Shown: one piece after another, positions 42,918 to 51,857 of the stretch
Position numbering within the stretch: position 1 is the stretch's first letter
Layout: each line of letters begins with the position of its first letter
From: Anaerolineae bacterium
GTDB taxonomy: Bacteria; Chloroflexota; Anaerolineae; DRVO01
DNA length: 55,860 nt
Reading direction: 5' to 3'
Assembly (NCBI GenBank): GCA_013178015.1
Contig: JABLXR010000039.1
Span: forward strand, 1 to 55,860
The notes under the pieces: model-generated
Seen by the model: the letters and a program-made list of their open reading frames with translations, nothing else
The model's database searches: none
Told to the model about the DNA's origin: nothing
Program-made: the position numbers and the translations under genes

Positions 42918-43931
42918 CTACTGGCCCATGGCCGCGAGCCAGGTCTGTCTGGCCGCCCGGAGAGATTCTTCGCTAGCTGGGAAGTAACCTACGGAGGCGA
43001 TCTCCTCGTTCACGTGAGTGAGGTAGAAGTTCACGAAGGCAGCGACCTGTGGCTTCTGCCGCATGATATCAGCGGTGGTGTAGATGAAGAGTGGACGGCC
43101 CAGAGGGTAAGCGCCGCTGTCCACCGTCTGGTCGCTCGGCTCTACCCCCTCAATTGCCAGGACGCGGAGCTTGTCGGCATTCTCGGCATAGTAAGCGTAA
43201 CCGAAGTAGCCTATGGCGTAGGGGCTACCCAGCACCCCTTGTACCAGGACGTTGTCGTCCTCACTCAGCTGCTGGTTGGAGGCACCGAGTGCGCGTGCCT
43301 GGTCCCCGTCAAACACTTCCTCCACGAAGTAGTCGAAGGTGCCGCTGTCGGTTCCGGGGATGAAGCGCCTTATGGCCTCGTCAGGCCATTCTGGGTTGAC
43401 GTCGGACCATCTTTCGGCCTCGTCGGAGAAGAGCAGGGCCAGTTGCTCGATGGTCACGTCGGTGACGAACTGGTTCTCGCGGCTCACCACGACGGCGAGA
43501 GCATCCGTTCCGACGCGGATCTCAATGGGGTCTCGGCCGATGGATCGGCACGCCTCCAGCTCGGAGTCCTTGATGCGGCGGCTGGCGTTGGCGATGTCGG
43601 TCTCTCCGGCTCGGCAGAAGCGCTCGAACCCGGCCCCGCTGCCTATGCTGTCTATGGTGACGTTCCCAGTGTAGCCCTCGTCCCGGAACCTCTCGGCCAT
43701 TCTCTCAGAGAGGGGAAAGACAGTGGAGCTGCCGGCGGTAATGATGTCGCCCTGGATTTCGAGAGGATTGACCTCCGGGAGCGTGAAGTTGCCGTCGGCT
43801 GGTGCTGCGGTGGCAGGCAAGCTGGCCGGCTCGGACGTGGCGGTGGGCGCGGTCGCGGTCGCGCCGCACGCGGTGGCAGTGGCGGCGACTAGAAGCAGGC
43901 CGGCGACAGCGCTGATCATGGAGTGGCGCAT
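42918..43931 (-). CDS. pstS: phosphate-binding lipoprotein PstS
   Basis: The 337-residue substrate-binding protein begins with a lipoprotein signal whose lipobox ends T-A-T-A-C (Cys 22). A Thr/Ala/Pro linker follows, then the PstS fold: [31 protein letters not shown] and [11 protein letters not shown], the phosphate-contact loops. Its ATG follows AGGAGGAAT. A run of 11-bp repeats and a -10 element upstream mark it as the first gene of the phosphate-starvation operon. Lipid anchoring fits a monoderm-like cell envelope. Confidence 0.96.
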   Translation of the reverse strand: MRHSMISAVAGLLLVAATATACGATATAPTATSEPASLPATAAPADGNFTLPEVNPLEIQGDIITAGSSTVFPLSERMAERFRDEGYTGNVTIDSIGSGAGFERFCRAGETDIANASRRIKDSELEACRSIGRDPIEIRVGTDALAVVVSRENQFVTDVTIEQLALLFSDEAERWSDVNPEWPDEAIRRFIPGTDSGTFDYFVEEVFDGDQARALGASNQQLSEDDNVLVQGVLGSPYAIGYFGYAYYAENADKLRVLAIEGVEPSDQTVDSGAYPLGRPLFIYTTADIMRQKPQVAAFVNFYLTHVNEEIASVGYFPASEESLRAARQTWLAAMGQ

Positions 43932-43989
43932 GGATTCCTCCTGAATGCGGTTGGTTGCTTGTCGGGTGCGGTCTTGTCCGCACAGGGGG

Positions 43990-43995
43990 AATGTA
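43990..43995 (-). promoter_or_regulatory. -10 element of the pst operon
   Basis: TACATT on the minus strand, exactly 10 bp after the last 11-bp Pho repeat, the spacing of activator-dependent Pho promoters in which the Pho box replaces the -35. Start is expected about 60 bp before pstS. Confidence 0.5.
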
Positions 43996-44005
43996 GCGCT
44001 GGGCG

Positions 44006-44071
44006 GTTACGGCCGGTTCATGCCTGGGTAATGCTTGTGTTAGGGCCGCGTAAGGGCTAGGTAAGGGGAGA
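44006..44071 (-). promoter_or_regulatory. Pho box array: six 11-bp direct repeats
   Basis: GTTA/GTAA-type cores recur every 11 bp on the plus strand at 44006, 44017 (TTCAT, degenerate), 44028, 44039, 44050 and 44061. On the minus strand these are T-T-A-C/T-A-A-C cores facing pstS. An 11-bp helical repeat is how PhoB/PhoP-type regulators bind. It lies between the phoR stop (44085) and pstS. Confidence 0.7.
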
Positions 44072-44084
44072 TGGCCCGCTGTGA

Positions 44085-45824
44085 CTAGGCTGCTGGCAGG
44101 GTGAAGTAGAAGGTGCTGCCAGCGCCCTCCTGGCTCTTGACCCAGATGCGGCCCCCATGCGCCTGCACGATGTGCTTAGCGATAGCCAGGCCAAGCCCTG
44201 TGCCCCCGCTGGCCCGGGCCCGGTCCGCTTTGTAGAAGCGCTCAAAGATGCGGGGGAGGTCTTTCTCCGGGATGCCGATACCTGTGTCGGCCACGGCGAT
44301 CACCACCTCATCTCCGGCGCGAATGGCGGAAACGGAGATGCGGCCCCCGGGCGGAGTGAACTTGATGGCGTTGTGCACGAGGTTGGTGATGACTTGCCGG
44401 GTGCGTTCCTGATCGGCAAGCACGGTCAGGCCGTCCGGCACCAGGTTGACAGCCACCTCGAGGCGGGCCCGCTCCGCCTGGGGTTGGAGATGCTCCAAGG
44501 GGCCGGCCAGCAGCTCCGCCACCAGTACCGGGGCCAGCCGGATGGGTACTTGCCCCGACTCGATGCGGGATAGCTCCAGCAACTCCTGCACCATCTGGGT
44601 CAGAGAGTCAACCTCGATCTCCATGCGCTGGAGGAAGTTGCGAGCGGCAGTAGGATCCTCCAGGGCGCCATCCTGAAGCGTGTCCACCAGAGCCTTGAGC
44701 GAGGCCAAGGGGGTGCGCAGTTCGTGGGAGATGTTGCTGATGAAGTCACGACGGACCGATTCCAGTCGCCGCACCTGGGTCAGGTCCTGGAGGAGCAGCA
44801 TCTCGCCGCTTAGGGGCGAGCCGGCGATGGGCGAGACCACCAGCCGCACGAACGCCCCCCGATCCGGCACTTCGATCATGGTCTCCTGCTCCTGACCTGT
44901 CTCCCGGCACCGCTTCCACGCCTCGAGCACACTGGGACTGCCGACCACTTCCATCAGGGGGCGTCCAATGGGGTCGGACTGCCAAGTCAAGTCGAGGAGA
45001 CGGACAGCGGCCGGGTTGATCAGGTGCACCACGCCCTCGGAGTCGGTGATCAGTACGCCATCGTTGAGGTGTGCCAGCACCAGGGCGATCTTGTTTCTTT
45101 CCTCGGCCAGAGCGTCCACCCGTCGGCCGAGTTCGGATGTCATCTGCCCGAAGGCATCGGCCAGGCTCTGGACCTCATCGTAGCCCTCCGCCTTCATCGC
45201 CCGCTCCGAGGAGGAGCGGTAGCTGAGCACGCGGTCGGTGAGCCGACGCAGGGGCCGGGTGATGCGGTCGGCCAGGACGAAGGAGAGGGCCATCACGAGA
45301 GCAGAGGCGCCAAGCGCAGTGGCCATGAGGGTCGTCTGCATCCGAGAGATGCCAGCGTCAATCTCCTGCAGGGAAGCAGACACCCGAATGATGGGCAGAG
45401 CGGTGTCCTTCGGATCCAGAGCGACGTAGAGCATGTTGTAGCCAGTAGTATGGCTGAAGCGGGCCGACGCTCCTGCTCCCTCGGCCAGGGCTTCCTGGAC
45501 CTCGGGCCGGGCCAGGTGGTTGTCCATGGCTGCGGGGTCGAAGTGGGAGTCGGCCAGGACAACCCCATCCCGGTTGATCAGGGTCAGGCGCGAGTCCAGC
45601 TGCTGGGACCAACGGCCGGCCACCTCCCGGAGATGGTCAGGCTCGGCGGGACCCTCGGTGAGGAAGAGGCGCACGAGAGAAGCTTCCGCCAGCAACCGGA
45701 CGCGATAGCTCTCCATAAGAGCATGGTGTAGTTCTTGGGACAGGTAGAGCCCCAGGACGGCGCTGGCGACCAGCACCACCGTCATGTAGGGCAGCGCGAT
45801 TCGCCAGCGCATACCCAGGCGCAC
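44085..45824 (-). CDS. phoR: phosphate-responsive sensor histidine kinase PhoR-like
   Basis: The 579-residue membrane kinase has a first transmembrane helix (about 9-28), an extracytoplasmic sensor loop (about 30-165), a second helix (about 167-187), a HAMP domain and a PAS domain (V-L-A-H-L-N-D-G-V-L-I-T-D-S-E-G). The HisKA box is I-S-H-E-L-R-T-P-L (His near 367), followed by the HATPase motifs N-L-V-H-N-A-I-K-F-T-P, D-T-G-I-G-I-P and G-T-G-L-G-L-A-I. Its large sensor loop fits PhoR of Firmicutes type. GTG 45824 follows AGGAGAGG. It starts 12 bp after phoB and its stop faces the Pho repeats. Confidence 0.9.
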   Translation of the reverse strand: MRLGMRWRIALPYMTVVLVASAVLGLYLSQELHHALMESYRVRLLAEASLVRLFLTEGPAEPDHLREVAGRWSQQLDSRLTLINRDGVVLADSHFDPAAMDNHLARPEVQEALAEGAGASARFSHTTGYNMLYVALDPKDTALPIIRVSASLQEIDAGISRMQTTLMATALGASALVMALSFVLADRITRPLRRLTDRVLSYRSSSERAMKAEGYDEVQSLADAFGQMTSELGRRVDALAEERNKIALVLAHLNDGVLITDSEGVVHLINPAAVRLLDLTWQSDPIGRPLMEVVGSPSVLEAWKRCRETGQEQETMIEVPDRGAFVRLVVSPIAGSPLSGEMLLLQDLTQVRRLESVRRDFISNISHELRTPLASLKALVDTLQDGALEDPTAARNFLQRMEIEVDSLTQMVQELLELSRIESGQVPIRLAPVLVAELLAGPLEHLQPQAERARLEVAVNLVPDGLTVLADQERTRQVITNLVHNAIKFTPPGGRISVSAIRAGDEVVIAVADTGIGIPEKDLPRIFERFYKADRARASGGTGLGLAIAKHIVQAHGGRIWVKSQEGAGSTFYFTLPAA

Positions 45825-45836
45825 GTGTGCCCTCTC

Positions 45837-46544
45837 CTAGGCTTCTAGCCGGTACCCCGCCCCCCGCACGGTAACGATGCGGGAAGGATGGGCCGGATCA
45901 TCTTCGAGCTTCTCACGCAAGCCTCGGATGTGGACGTCGACGGTACGCGTACCGCCGGCGAAGTCCCACCCCCAGACGCGCTCCAGGATGAGCTCGCGCG
46001 AGAGCACAATGCCCCGGTTGCGGGCCAGGAATGCCAGGAGCTCGAACTCCCGCGGAGTCAGGGCGACGGGCGAGCCCTGCCGAAGTACCTCGCGCCGGCC
46101 CAGGTCTATCACTATGTCGCGCAGGACCAGCTTCTGGGCTCGGGCGTCGGCTTCGCCATCGCCGGAATCCTGGCGGGTCATCCGGACCCGGCGGAGGTTA
46201 GCCTTCACCCGGGCCAGTAGCTCCCGCATGCTGAAAGGCTTGGTGATGTAGTCATCGGCGCCCACCTCGAGGCCTACGACCTTGTCTATCTCCTCGTCGC
46301 GGGCGGTGAGCATGATGATGGGCACGGACATCTCCTGGCGGAGAAGGCGGCAGACCTCGATGCCGTCGAGCTCGGGCAGCATGATGTCCAGGAGGACGAG
46401 ATCGGGCTGTTCCCGCCGGGCCAGTTCGAGGGCGGCAAGCCCGTCCATGGCGGTGATGACAGTATAGCCCTGGCGGGCAAGATTGTAACGAAGGGTGTCC
46501 ACCAAGGTGGGCTCGTCCTCGACTATGAGCACCTTGTCTGCCAT
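45837..46544 (-). CDS. phoB: phosphate response regulator PhoB/PhoP-like
   Basis: The 235-residue OmpR-family regulator has a receiver domain with the acidic pocket E9-D10, phosphoacceptor D53 in L-L-D-I-M-L-P-E and conserved Lys in Y-I-T-K-P-F. The winged-helix domain carries [19 protein letters not shown] and [18 protein letters not shown] 46544 has GAGGTG upstream; the frame extends to 46601 without a ribosome site. Because it is followed by phoR and then the pst operon with a repeat array, assignment to phosphate control is well supported by context. Confidence 0.93.
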   Translation of the reverse strand: MADKVLIVEDEPTLVDTLRYNLARQGYTVITAMDGLAALELARREQPDLVLLDIMLPELDGIEVCRLLRQEMSVPIIMLTARDEEIDKVVGLEVGADDYITKPFSMRELLARVKANLRRVRMTRQDSGDGEADARAQKLVLRDIVIDLGRREVLRQGSPVALTPREFELLAFLARNRGIVLSRELILERVWGWDFAGGTRTVDVHIRGLREKLEDDPAHPSRIVTVRGAGYRLEA

Positions 46545-46810
46545 CTGCACCTCGAGGGTAATGAGCGTACGGACAGGAATCTCGCCCAGACAGCCTAACA
46601 TACATTACGGGCAAGGCGGTATGGGAGGCAAATGATGCCGGATGGCGAGGGTGGCCGCGTGCGGCAGTGGGCACGCCCGCGAGTGAGCTGGCGGTGGCGC
46701 GCACACCTCTCTAGGGGCGAACCTTGGGTTCGCCCGTGCCGCTCAGGGGCCGGCAGAAAGCGGGCGAACGCGAGGTTCGCCCCCACGATCGTCCGGCTGC
46801 CTCGGTGGAG
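46545..46810. other. divergent intergenic region
   Basis: Lies between phoB and the Cys-rich gene. It holds a REP-like hairpin at 46712-46783 and presumably the phoB promoter, which I could not place. Confidence 0.5.
46712..46783. repeat. REP/MITE-like inverted repeat
   Basis: GGGGCGAACCT (46714-46724) is exactly complementary to AGGTTCGCCCC (46773-46783), and the inner parts (GGGTTCGCCC and CGGGCGAACG) extend the pairing. Each half can also form its own short hairpin. Similar GGGCGAACC...GGTTCGCCC units are dispersed in many bacterial genomes. Confidence 0.75.
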
Positions 46811-46840
46811 TTGATACAGGGTGACGGGATGGACTAGAAT
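46811..46840 (+). promoter_or_regulatory. promoter of the Cys-rich gene
   Basis: TTGATA at 46811-46816 and TAGAAT at 46835-46840 with an 18-bp spacer. The palindromic operator begins at the last base of the -10 and covers the expected start point near 46847. Confidence 0.7.
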
Positions 46841-46855
46841 AGAACAAATGTTCTA
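46840..46855. promoter_or_regulatory. LexA/Cheo-box-like operator
   Basis: TAGAACA-AA-TGTTCTA is a perfect 7-2-7 palindrome containing GAAC-N4-GTTC, the core of the Gram-positive-type SOS box. It overlaps the transcription start region, so a bound repressor would block the promoter. No lexA is in the window. Confidence 0.6.
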
Positions 46856-46875
46856 ATATGCGGCCAGGAGGACGC

Positions 46876-47628
46876 ATGTCGCACTCTCAACGCAATCACC
46901 GGGTGGGCCTGGCCACGCGTCTGGTCCCCATGTCCTGGCCCTGTCGCGACGATTACACCGGCAGCTTGCTGACGGTGCCGCCGGGGCTTCGTCGTAGGGA
47001 TATGTTCTGCTTTCGCTGTACCGCATCTACGTGTCTCTTGGGAGGCACACCGGCGGAGAGGCGCCTGGGAAGGCGGCGTCGGCAATGGGCCCTGCCCGAT
47101 GAGCGGGGCCTGGAGATCTACTTGGATGCTCTGCGTCTATACACTCGTCTGCTAGCGGCCGGGCGCACCTGCTGGCACTGTGCTCACCTGCGTCGGCTGC
47201 AGGGGAGCGACAACTGCTACGCCTGCGCCTATCTGGCTGCTTCCCGACCTGCTGACCAGGACAGCCAGCCGACCATCACCGCCTGGCAGGCGCAGTTGAG
47301 CCCATCGTTGGAGGTCTGCGGTGATGTGGGCTTCCAGAGGCGGAGGGGTGAAATCCCGCAGGTATTGCTGGCCGAGTGGAGGGAACTGGTGGGCGGTCGG
47401 CGCCGGGAGGCCTGTTGCGCCTGGTGCGCTCACCTGAGGCGTTTCTCTCTCGCCGGCCGGGAGCGCTTCATCTGCGCCCTGGAGGCAGAGGGCCTCTCCG
47501 AGCCCGAGGTCTGGCGGCGCGGTCGCTCCTGGAAAGTGGTGCGCGCCCGGCACGGCGGTACGACCTGGTGCAAGGGTACCCGCTGGGAGCAGGGGAATGG
47601 AACGCAGATGACGCTGATGGTACGCTGA
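46876..47628 (+). CDS. Cys-rich protein of unknown function under a Cheo-box-like operator
   Basis: The 250-residue basic protein has 14 cysteines and no signal peptide. Visible groups are C45-x2-C48-x4-C53, C99-W-H-C102 ... C114-Y-A-C117, and C181-A-W-C184 ... C200. The last two share A-H-L-R-R-L/F after the first pair, so the protein contains an internal repeat of a zinc- or iron-sulfur-binding module. I recognise no family. ATG 46876 has AGGAGG at 46866-46871; ATG 46858 is also in frame but lacks a ribosome site and lies on the operator edge. A role in the DNA-damage response is inferred only from the operator. Confidence 0.72.
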   Translation: MSHSQRNHRVGLATRLVPMSWPCRDDYTGSLLTVPPGLRRRDMFCFRCTASTCLLGGTPAERRLGRRRRQWALPDERGLEIYLDALRLYTRLLAAGRTCWHCAHLRRLQGSDNCYACAYLAASRPADQDSQPTITAWQAQLSPSLEVCGDVGFQRRRGEIPQVLLAEWRELVGGRRREACCAWCAHLRRFSLAGRERFICALEAEGLSEPEVWRRGRSWKVVRARHGGTTWCKGTRWEQGNGTQMTLMVR

Positions 47629-47700
47629 TTCACCCTGATAAGAAATAGATAATATCAAAAGAATAGCGTCCATCTGCGTAGTATAAGCGGACTCAGCGTT

Positions 47701-48855
47701 CTATCCCCCAAGGAAGTGGCGCATGCGCTCCAGAGCCTGCTCGATCTCTTCCAGGGAGGTGGCGTAGGTACAGCGAATGAACCCTGCCCCGCAGGCGCCG
47801 AAGGCGTCCCCCGGCACTACTGCTACCTTCTCCTCCCGCAGCAGGGCCTCGGCGAACTCGGACGAAGTCATACCGGTGTGGGCGATGCTGGGGAACATGT
47901 AGAAGGCACCTCGGGGTTCGGGGCAGGGCAGGCCCAGGTCCTGGAAGCCGCGGTACATGAGCTGCCGGCGCCGGTCATACTCGGCCACCATACTCTGAAC
48001 CGCCTGCTCTCCGGCCGGGGTCAGCGCCGCCTCGGCGGCATGCTGTGCCGGGGTGGGGGCGGACATGATGGTGTACTGGTGCACCTTGAGCATGGAGCGC
48101 GCCACTTCCTCCGGCGCGAGGGCGGCCCCAATGCGCCACCCAGTCATGGCGTAGGCTTTGGAGAAGGCGTACAGCACGATGGCGTGCGAGCGCAGCCCGG
48201 GCAGGCTGCCGGCGCACACGTGCTCGGCGCCGTAGATAAGACGATCGTAGGTCTCATCGGAGAGGATGAAGAAATCGTGCTCCAGCGCCAGCTGTCCCAG
48301 CCGCTGCATCTTGTCGCGGGCGATGACGGCGCCGGTAGGGTTGCTGGGATAACCTATGAGGATGGCCTTGGTGCGGGGAGTGATGACCCGCTCCACGTCC
48401 TCGGGCAGGAGCTGGAAGTCATCCTCCGCCCGGGTCTCCACCACCACCGGCGTGCCTCCGGCGAAGATGACCTCGGGTTTGTAGGCCACGAAACAGGGCT
48501 CCGGCACGATCACTTCATCGCCCGGGTTGAGGATGGCGGTGAGGGCCAGGTAGATGCCTTCGGAGACGCCTACTGTGATCACAATCTCGGAGGTTGGGTC
48601 GTACTCCACCCCATACAGGCGGGCCAGGTGTCGGGAAAGGGCGCGGCGCAGCTCGATGCGGCCGGCGTTAGCGGTGTAACCCGTATGCCCCTCGCGCAAG
48701 GAGGTGATGCCGGCGTTGAGGATGGGCTCGGGGGTGACGAAATCCGGCTGCCCGACGCCCAGGGAGATGACGTCCTCCATGGTGGCCACGATGTCGAAGA
48801 AGCGGCGGATGCCGCTGAAGGGAGCTTCCAGTACGCGAGTGGAGAGACCGGGCAT
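47701..48855 (-). CDS. class I/II PLP-dependent aminotransferase
   Basis: The 384-residue enzyme of fold type I resembles aspartate/aromatic or MalY-like aminotransferases. It has L-G-V-G-Q-P-D-F-V-T-P, Y-T-A-N-A-G-R-I-E-L-R, G-Y-P-S-N-P-T-G-A-V, L-S-D-E-T-Y-D-R-L-I-Y, and the PLP Schiff-base Lys in F-S-K-A-Y-A-M-T-G-W-R-I-G (about residue 232). The C-terminal Arg for the substrate carboxylate is expected in F-I-R-C-T-Y. ATG 48855 has GGAGGAA upstream. Substrate specificity cannot be settled. It lies alone between genes of other functions. Confidence 0.9.
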   Translation of the reverse strand: MPGLSTRVLEAPFSGIRRFFDIVATMEDVISLGVGQPDFVTPEPILNAGITSLREGHTGYTANAGRIELRRALSRHLARLYGVEYDPTSEIVITVGVSEGIYLALTAILNPGDEVIVPEPCFVAYKPEVIFAGGTPVVVETRAEDDFQLLPEDVERVITPRTKAILIGYPSNPTGAVIARDKMQRLGQLALEHDFFILSDETYDRLIYGAEHVCAGSLPGLRSHAIVLYAFSKAYAMTGWRIGAALAPEEVARSMLKVHQYTIMSAPTPAQHAAEAALTPAGEQAVQSMVAEYDRRRQLMYRGFQDLGLPCPEPRGAFYMFPSIAHTGMTSSEFAEALLREEKVAVVPGDAFGACGAGFIRCTYATSLEEIEQALERMRHFLGG

Positions 48856-49001
48856 GCTCGTGTTCCTCCGGGGGACGGGCCGCCGTGCGCGGCTCGTCAC
48901 GGTTGAGGGCCCAGTCTATTACAGAAGGCTTTCCTAGGGAAGGTGGGAACTCTGACCCGTGACTGGTGATGCGTGACCGACAGCCAGGCACCGGTCACGG
49001 C

Positions 49002-49223
49002 TTACGCCTCGCGAATCGCTGTCTCCCGGGCTAGCCACAGGCCCTCAGCTTCCCGGTAGAGCAGCTCCACCCGACGGCCGCCGGCACTGACCACGAACCG
49101 GCGGCCCTGAGGCACGATCGAACGCCCCAGGACCCGAGCCACGTCCTCCTGCCGCCCATCGCTCCACTGGATGCGCAGGGGTTCCTGGGCGTAGGTGTAC
49201 TCCGACCGGCAGGAGACGCTCAC
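49002..49223 (-). CDS. small hypothetical protein (DUF6504-like)
   Basis: A product of about 73 residues, all beta-strand-like: V-S-V-S-C-R-S-E-Y-T-Y-A-Q-E-P-L-R-I-Q-W, V-A-R-V-L-G-R-S-I, R-R-F-V-V-S-A-G-G-R-R-V-E-L-L-Y-R. The pattern resembles small DUF6504-type proteins, recalled with low certainty. I start at GTG 49223; the longer frame to 49316 overlaps the nucleotidyltransferase gene. It follows that gene by 28 bp on the same strand and may be co-expressed. Confidence 0.55.
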   Translation of the reverse strand: MSVSCRSEYTYAQEPLRIQWSDGRQEDVARVLGRSIVPQGRRFVVSAGGRRVELLYREAEGLWLARETAIREA

Positions 49224-49251
49224 CCGCTCCCACCCGCCGGCTGCTTCGCCG

Positions 49252-50292
49252 TCAGACCGAACGCCCGCGTGACTCAATCTCGGACGAGTCGCCCACGTTG
49301 AAGCGTTCGAACCCACCTCGCACCAGGGCGTGCTGGCCTACGAGACTCTCGGTGAGGACCGCCGAGTCTATGTGAGCCTCCTCGTTGACGATGGAGTCTC
49401 GCAGTATGGTGTGCTCCACCGTGGCGCCGCGAGCCATAGTGACATATGGGCCCAGGATGGAGCCCTTCACCCGACACCCTTTGCCGATGTAGACGTACGG
49501 GCCCACCACGCTGTCCTCCACCTTGGCGTCGGGCGAGATGAAAGTGGGGGGCTTGACGATGCATCCCTGGGGTCGCACCTCGTTGTGGGCGTTGTTCTGC
49601 AGCAGGTAGCGGTTGGTGTCGAGAACGGCCTCAGCGGTGCCGCAGTCCTTCCATACGTTTACGGTGCTGGCCTCCAGGTGTGTGCCGCGGTCCACCATCA
49701 GCTGAAGAGCGTCGGCGAGGTAGAACTCGCCTTCAGTGCGCAGGTTGCGGCGCTCCAGTTCGGAGATGCAGTCGAAAAGGAGCTGGTAGGGCTTGACGTA
49801 ATAGAGGCCGATGACGGCCAGGTTGGAGATGGGCTGGGTGGGCTTCTCCACGAATCGGCGGATGTAGCCGTCCGCTACGGTCACCACACCGAACCGCCTC
49901 GGGTCGTCCACCTCCTTGACGTAGATGACCCCGTCGGAGCGAGTGTGGTGGAGCTGGCTCAGGTCCGCTTCGAAGATGGTATCCACGAAGGCGATGAGCA
50001 TGGGCCCCTCGACGTGCGGCCGAGTCAGACCGATGGCGTGGGCCTGTCCCAGGAGCTCCTTCTGCTCCACGTACCGGGTGGGCAGGTTGTAGTTGGCTTC
50101 CACATAGTCCTGGATCTGGTCGCCCAAATAGCCCACCACGAAGATGATCCGATCAATGTCTATCCCGGTCAGCCGGTCGAGAATGTGGCCCAGGACGGGT
50201 TTGCCTGCCACGTTCACCAGTGGCTTCGGCTTGGTGTAGGTATGGGGGCGGAGCCGAGTGCCGAAGCCGGCCACCGGTATGACTACGTACAT
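49252..50292 (-). CDS. sugar-1-phosphate nucleotidyltransferase with left-handed beta-helix
   Basis: The 346-residue enzyme activates a sugar-1-phosphate with an NTP. The N-terminal Rossmann-like domain has V-I-P-V-A-G-F-G-T-R-L-R-P-H-T (5-19), K-P-K-P-L-V-N-V-A-G-K-P, and F-V-E-K-P-T. The C-terminal third has hexapeptide repeats (C-I-V-K-P-P-T-F-I-S, V-V-G-P-Y-V-Y-I-G, I-L-G-P-Y-V-T-M) forming a left-handed beta-helix. The family includes glucose-1-phosphate thymidylyl-/uridylyl- and mannose-1-phosphate guanylyltransferases; the exact NTP is unclear. ATG 50292 follows AGGAGGT. It may feed surface glycan synthesis. Confidence 0.88.
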   Translation of the reverse strand: MYVVIPVAGFGTRLRPHTYTKPKPLVNVAGKPVLGHILDRLTGIDIDRIIFVVGYLGDQIQDYVEANYNLPTRYVEQKELLGQAHAIGLTRPHVEGPMLIAFVDTIFEADLSQLHHTRSDGVIYVKEVDDPRRFGVVTVADGYIRRFVEKPTQPISNLAVIGLYYVKPYQLLFDCISELERRNLRTEGEFYLADALQLMVDRGTHLEASTVNVWKDCGTAEAVLDTNRYLLQNNAHNEVRPQGCIVKPPTFISPDAKVEDSVVGPYVYIGKGCRVKGSILGPYVTMARGATVEHTILRDSIVNEEAHIDSAVLTESLVGQHALVRGGFERFNVGDSSEIESRGRSV

Positions 50293-50378
50293 GTCCGACC
50301 TCCTAACTGACAGGTTATCTGGGTGAGCGATGGATAATGATGGCAAGAGGCCGGGGCCCGGTAAGGGCTCTCGGCCGC

Positions 50379-51857
50379 CTAGATGGGCGGATGGCGACGG
50401 TGCCAATCGGTGACGCGTTCGAAGGCGTCTGCCAGGCGCAGGATGGTGACTTCGTCGTATTGCCGGCCCATGATCTGGAGCCCCACTGGCATGCCATCGG
50501 CGAATCCGCAGGGAACCGACATCCCCGGCAGCCCCGCCAGGGAGAGGGCCAGGGTGAACACGTCCGCCAGGTACATTTGGAGAGGGCTGGCCACCTTCTC
50601 GCCCAGGCGGAAAGCCACCGTGGGTGCGGTGGGGGAGACGAGCACGTCGTAGTGCTCAAAGGCGCGGTCGAAGTCGCCCCGGATCAGGGTCCGAACCTTC
50701 TGCGCCTTGAGATAGTAGGCCTCATAGTAGCCGGCGGAGAGCACATAGGTGCCGAGCATGATGCGGCGCTTGACCTCAGGGCCCAGTCCGTGTCCGCGGG
50801 TGTGGCTGTAGGCCTCCCACATGGGGTTGAGGGCGCTCTCGATCTGCGAAGGGGCCTCCTCGTAGTAGCCGTAGCGGATGCCGTCGTAACGGGCTAGGTT
50901 GGCCGAGGCTTCGGCGTCGGCGACGATATAGTAAGCGGGGAGGGCGTATTCGGTATGAGGGAGGGAAACCTCCCCCACCTGAGCCCCCATGCGCTCGAGC
51001 TCTGCCACCGCCGAGCGAACGGCGGCCTCCACTTCGGGCTGCATGCCAGGGATGAAGTATTCCCGGGGCACGCCCACCCTCAGCCCGCGTATCTCCCCGG
51101 TTAGCGCGGCGGTGAAGTCGGGCACCGGCTCCATGCTGGAAGTGGAATCCCGCCGGTCGTGGCCGCAGATGGCGTTGAGGAGTAGAGCGCAGTCCCTCGA
51201 GGTGCGGCCGAAGGCTCCGATTTGGTCCAGGGAGGAGGCGAAAGCCACCAGCCCCCAGCGGGAGACGCGACCGTAGGTGGGCTTGATGCCGGGCACGCCA
51301 CAGAAGGAGGCCGGCTGGCGCACGCTGCCACCAGTATCCGACCCTAGGGCCCCGGGGGCGCAGCGGGCGGCTACGGCCGCGGCGCTGCCTCCGCTGGAGC
51401 CACCCGGCACCCGTTCGGCGTCCCATGGGTTGTGCGTGGGCCCGAAGGCGGAGTTCTCGGTGGAGGAGCCCATGGCGTACTCGTCGGTGTTGGTCTTCCC
51501 CAGGAGGACGGCGCCCGCCTCCCGCAAGCGTCGCACGGCGGTGGCCTCGAAGGGCGACCGGTAACCCTCGAGCATGCGGGAGCCGCAGGTGGTGGGAAAG
51601 TCATCGGTGCAGATGACGTCCTTGATGGCCAGGGGCACGCCCAGCAGAGGTTGACCCTCCCGCCCCTCAGCCAGCCGGGAGTCGGCCTCCCGGGCAAGGG
51701 CCAGAGAGTGCTCCGGGTCGGTGGAAAGGTAGGCGTGGATGGTGGGATTCACCCGGGCGATGCGCTCCAGGAACGCCTGGGTGACCTCGACGGAGGAGAA
51801 GGCTCGCCGCCGCAGACCCTCCGCGATCTCGGTCACCGACAGGTCGGTGAGGGTCAC
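50379..51857 (-). CDS. gatA: aspartyl/glutamyl-tRNA amidotransferase subunit A
   Basis: The 492-residue amidase-signature subunit of GatCAB releases ammonia from glutamine to convert Glu-tRNA-Gln or Asp-tRNA-Asn. The catalytic triad is visible: Lys79 (A-I-K-D), Ser154 (G-G-S-S-G-G-S) and Ser178 (S-D-T-G-G-S-V-R). Y-A-M-G-S-S-T-E-N-S-A-F-G-P-T-H-N-P-W is diagnostic of GatA rather than other amidases. Its start overlaps the gatC stop by ATGA. gatB is not in the window. Confidence 0.97.
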   Translation of the reverse strand: MTLTDLSVTEIAEGLRRRAFSSVEVTQAFLERIARVNPTIHAYLSTDPEHSLALAREADSRLAEGREGQPLLGVPLAIKDVICTDDFPTTCGSRMLEGYRSPFEATAVRRLREAGAVLLGKTNTDEYAMGSSTENSAFGPTHNPWDAERVPGGSSGGSAAAVAARCAPGALGSDTGGSVRQPASFCGVPGIKPTYGRVSRWGLVAFASSLDQIGAFGRTSRDCALLLNAICGHDRRDSTSSMEPVPDFTAALTGEIRGLRVGVPREYFIPGMQPEVEAAVRSAVAELERMGAQVGEVSLPHTEYALPAYYIVADAEASANLARYDGIRYGYYEEAPSQIESALNPMWEAYSHTRGHGLGPEVKRRIMLGTYVLSAGYYEAYYLKAQKVRTLIRGDFDRAFEHYDVLVSPTAPTVAFRLGEKVASPLQMYLADVFTLALSLAGLPGMSVPCGFADGMPVGLQIMGRQYDEVTILRLADAFERVTDWHRRHPPI

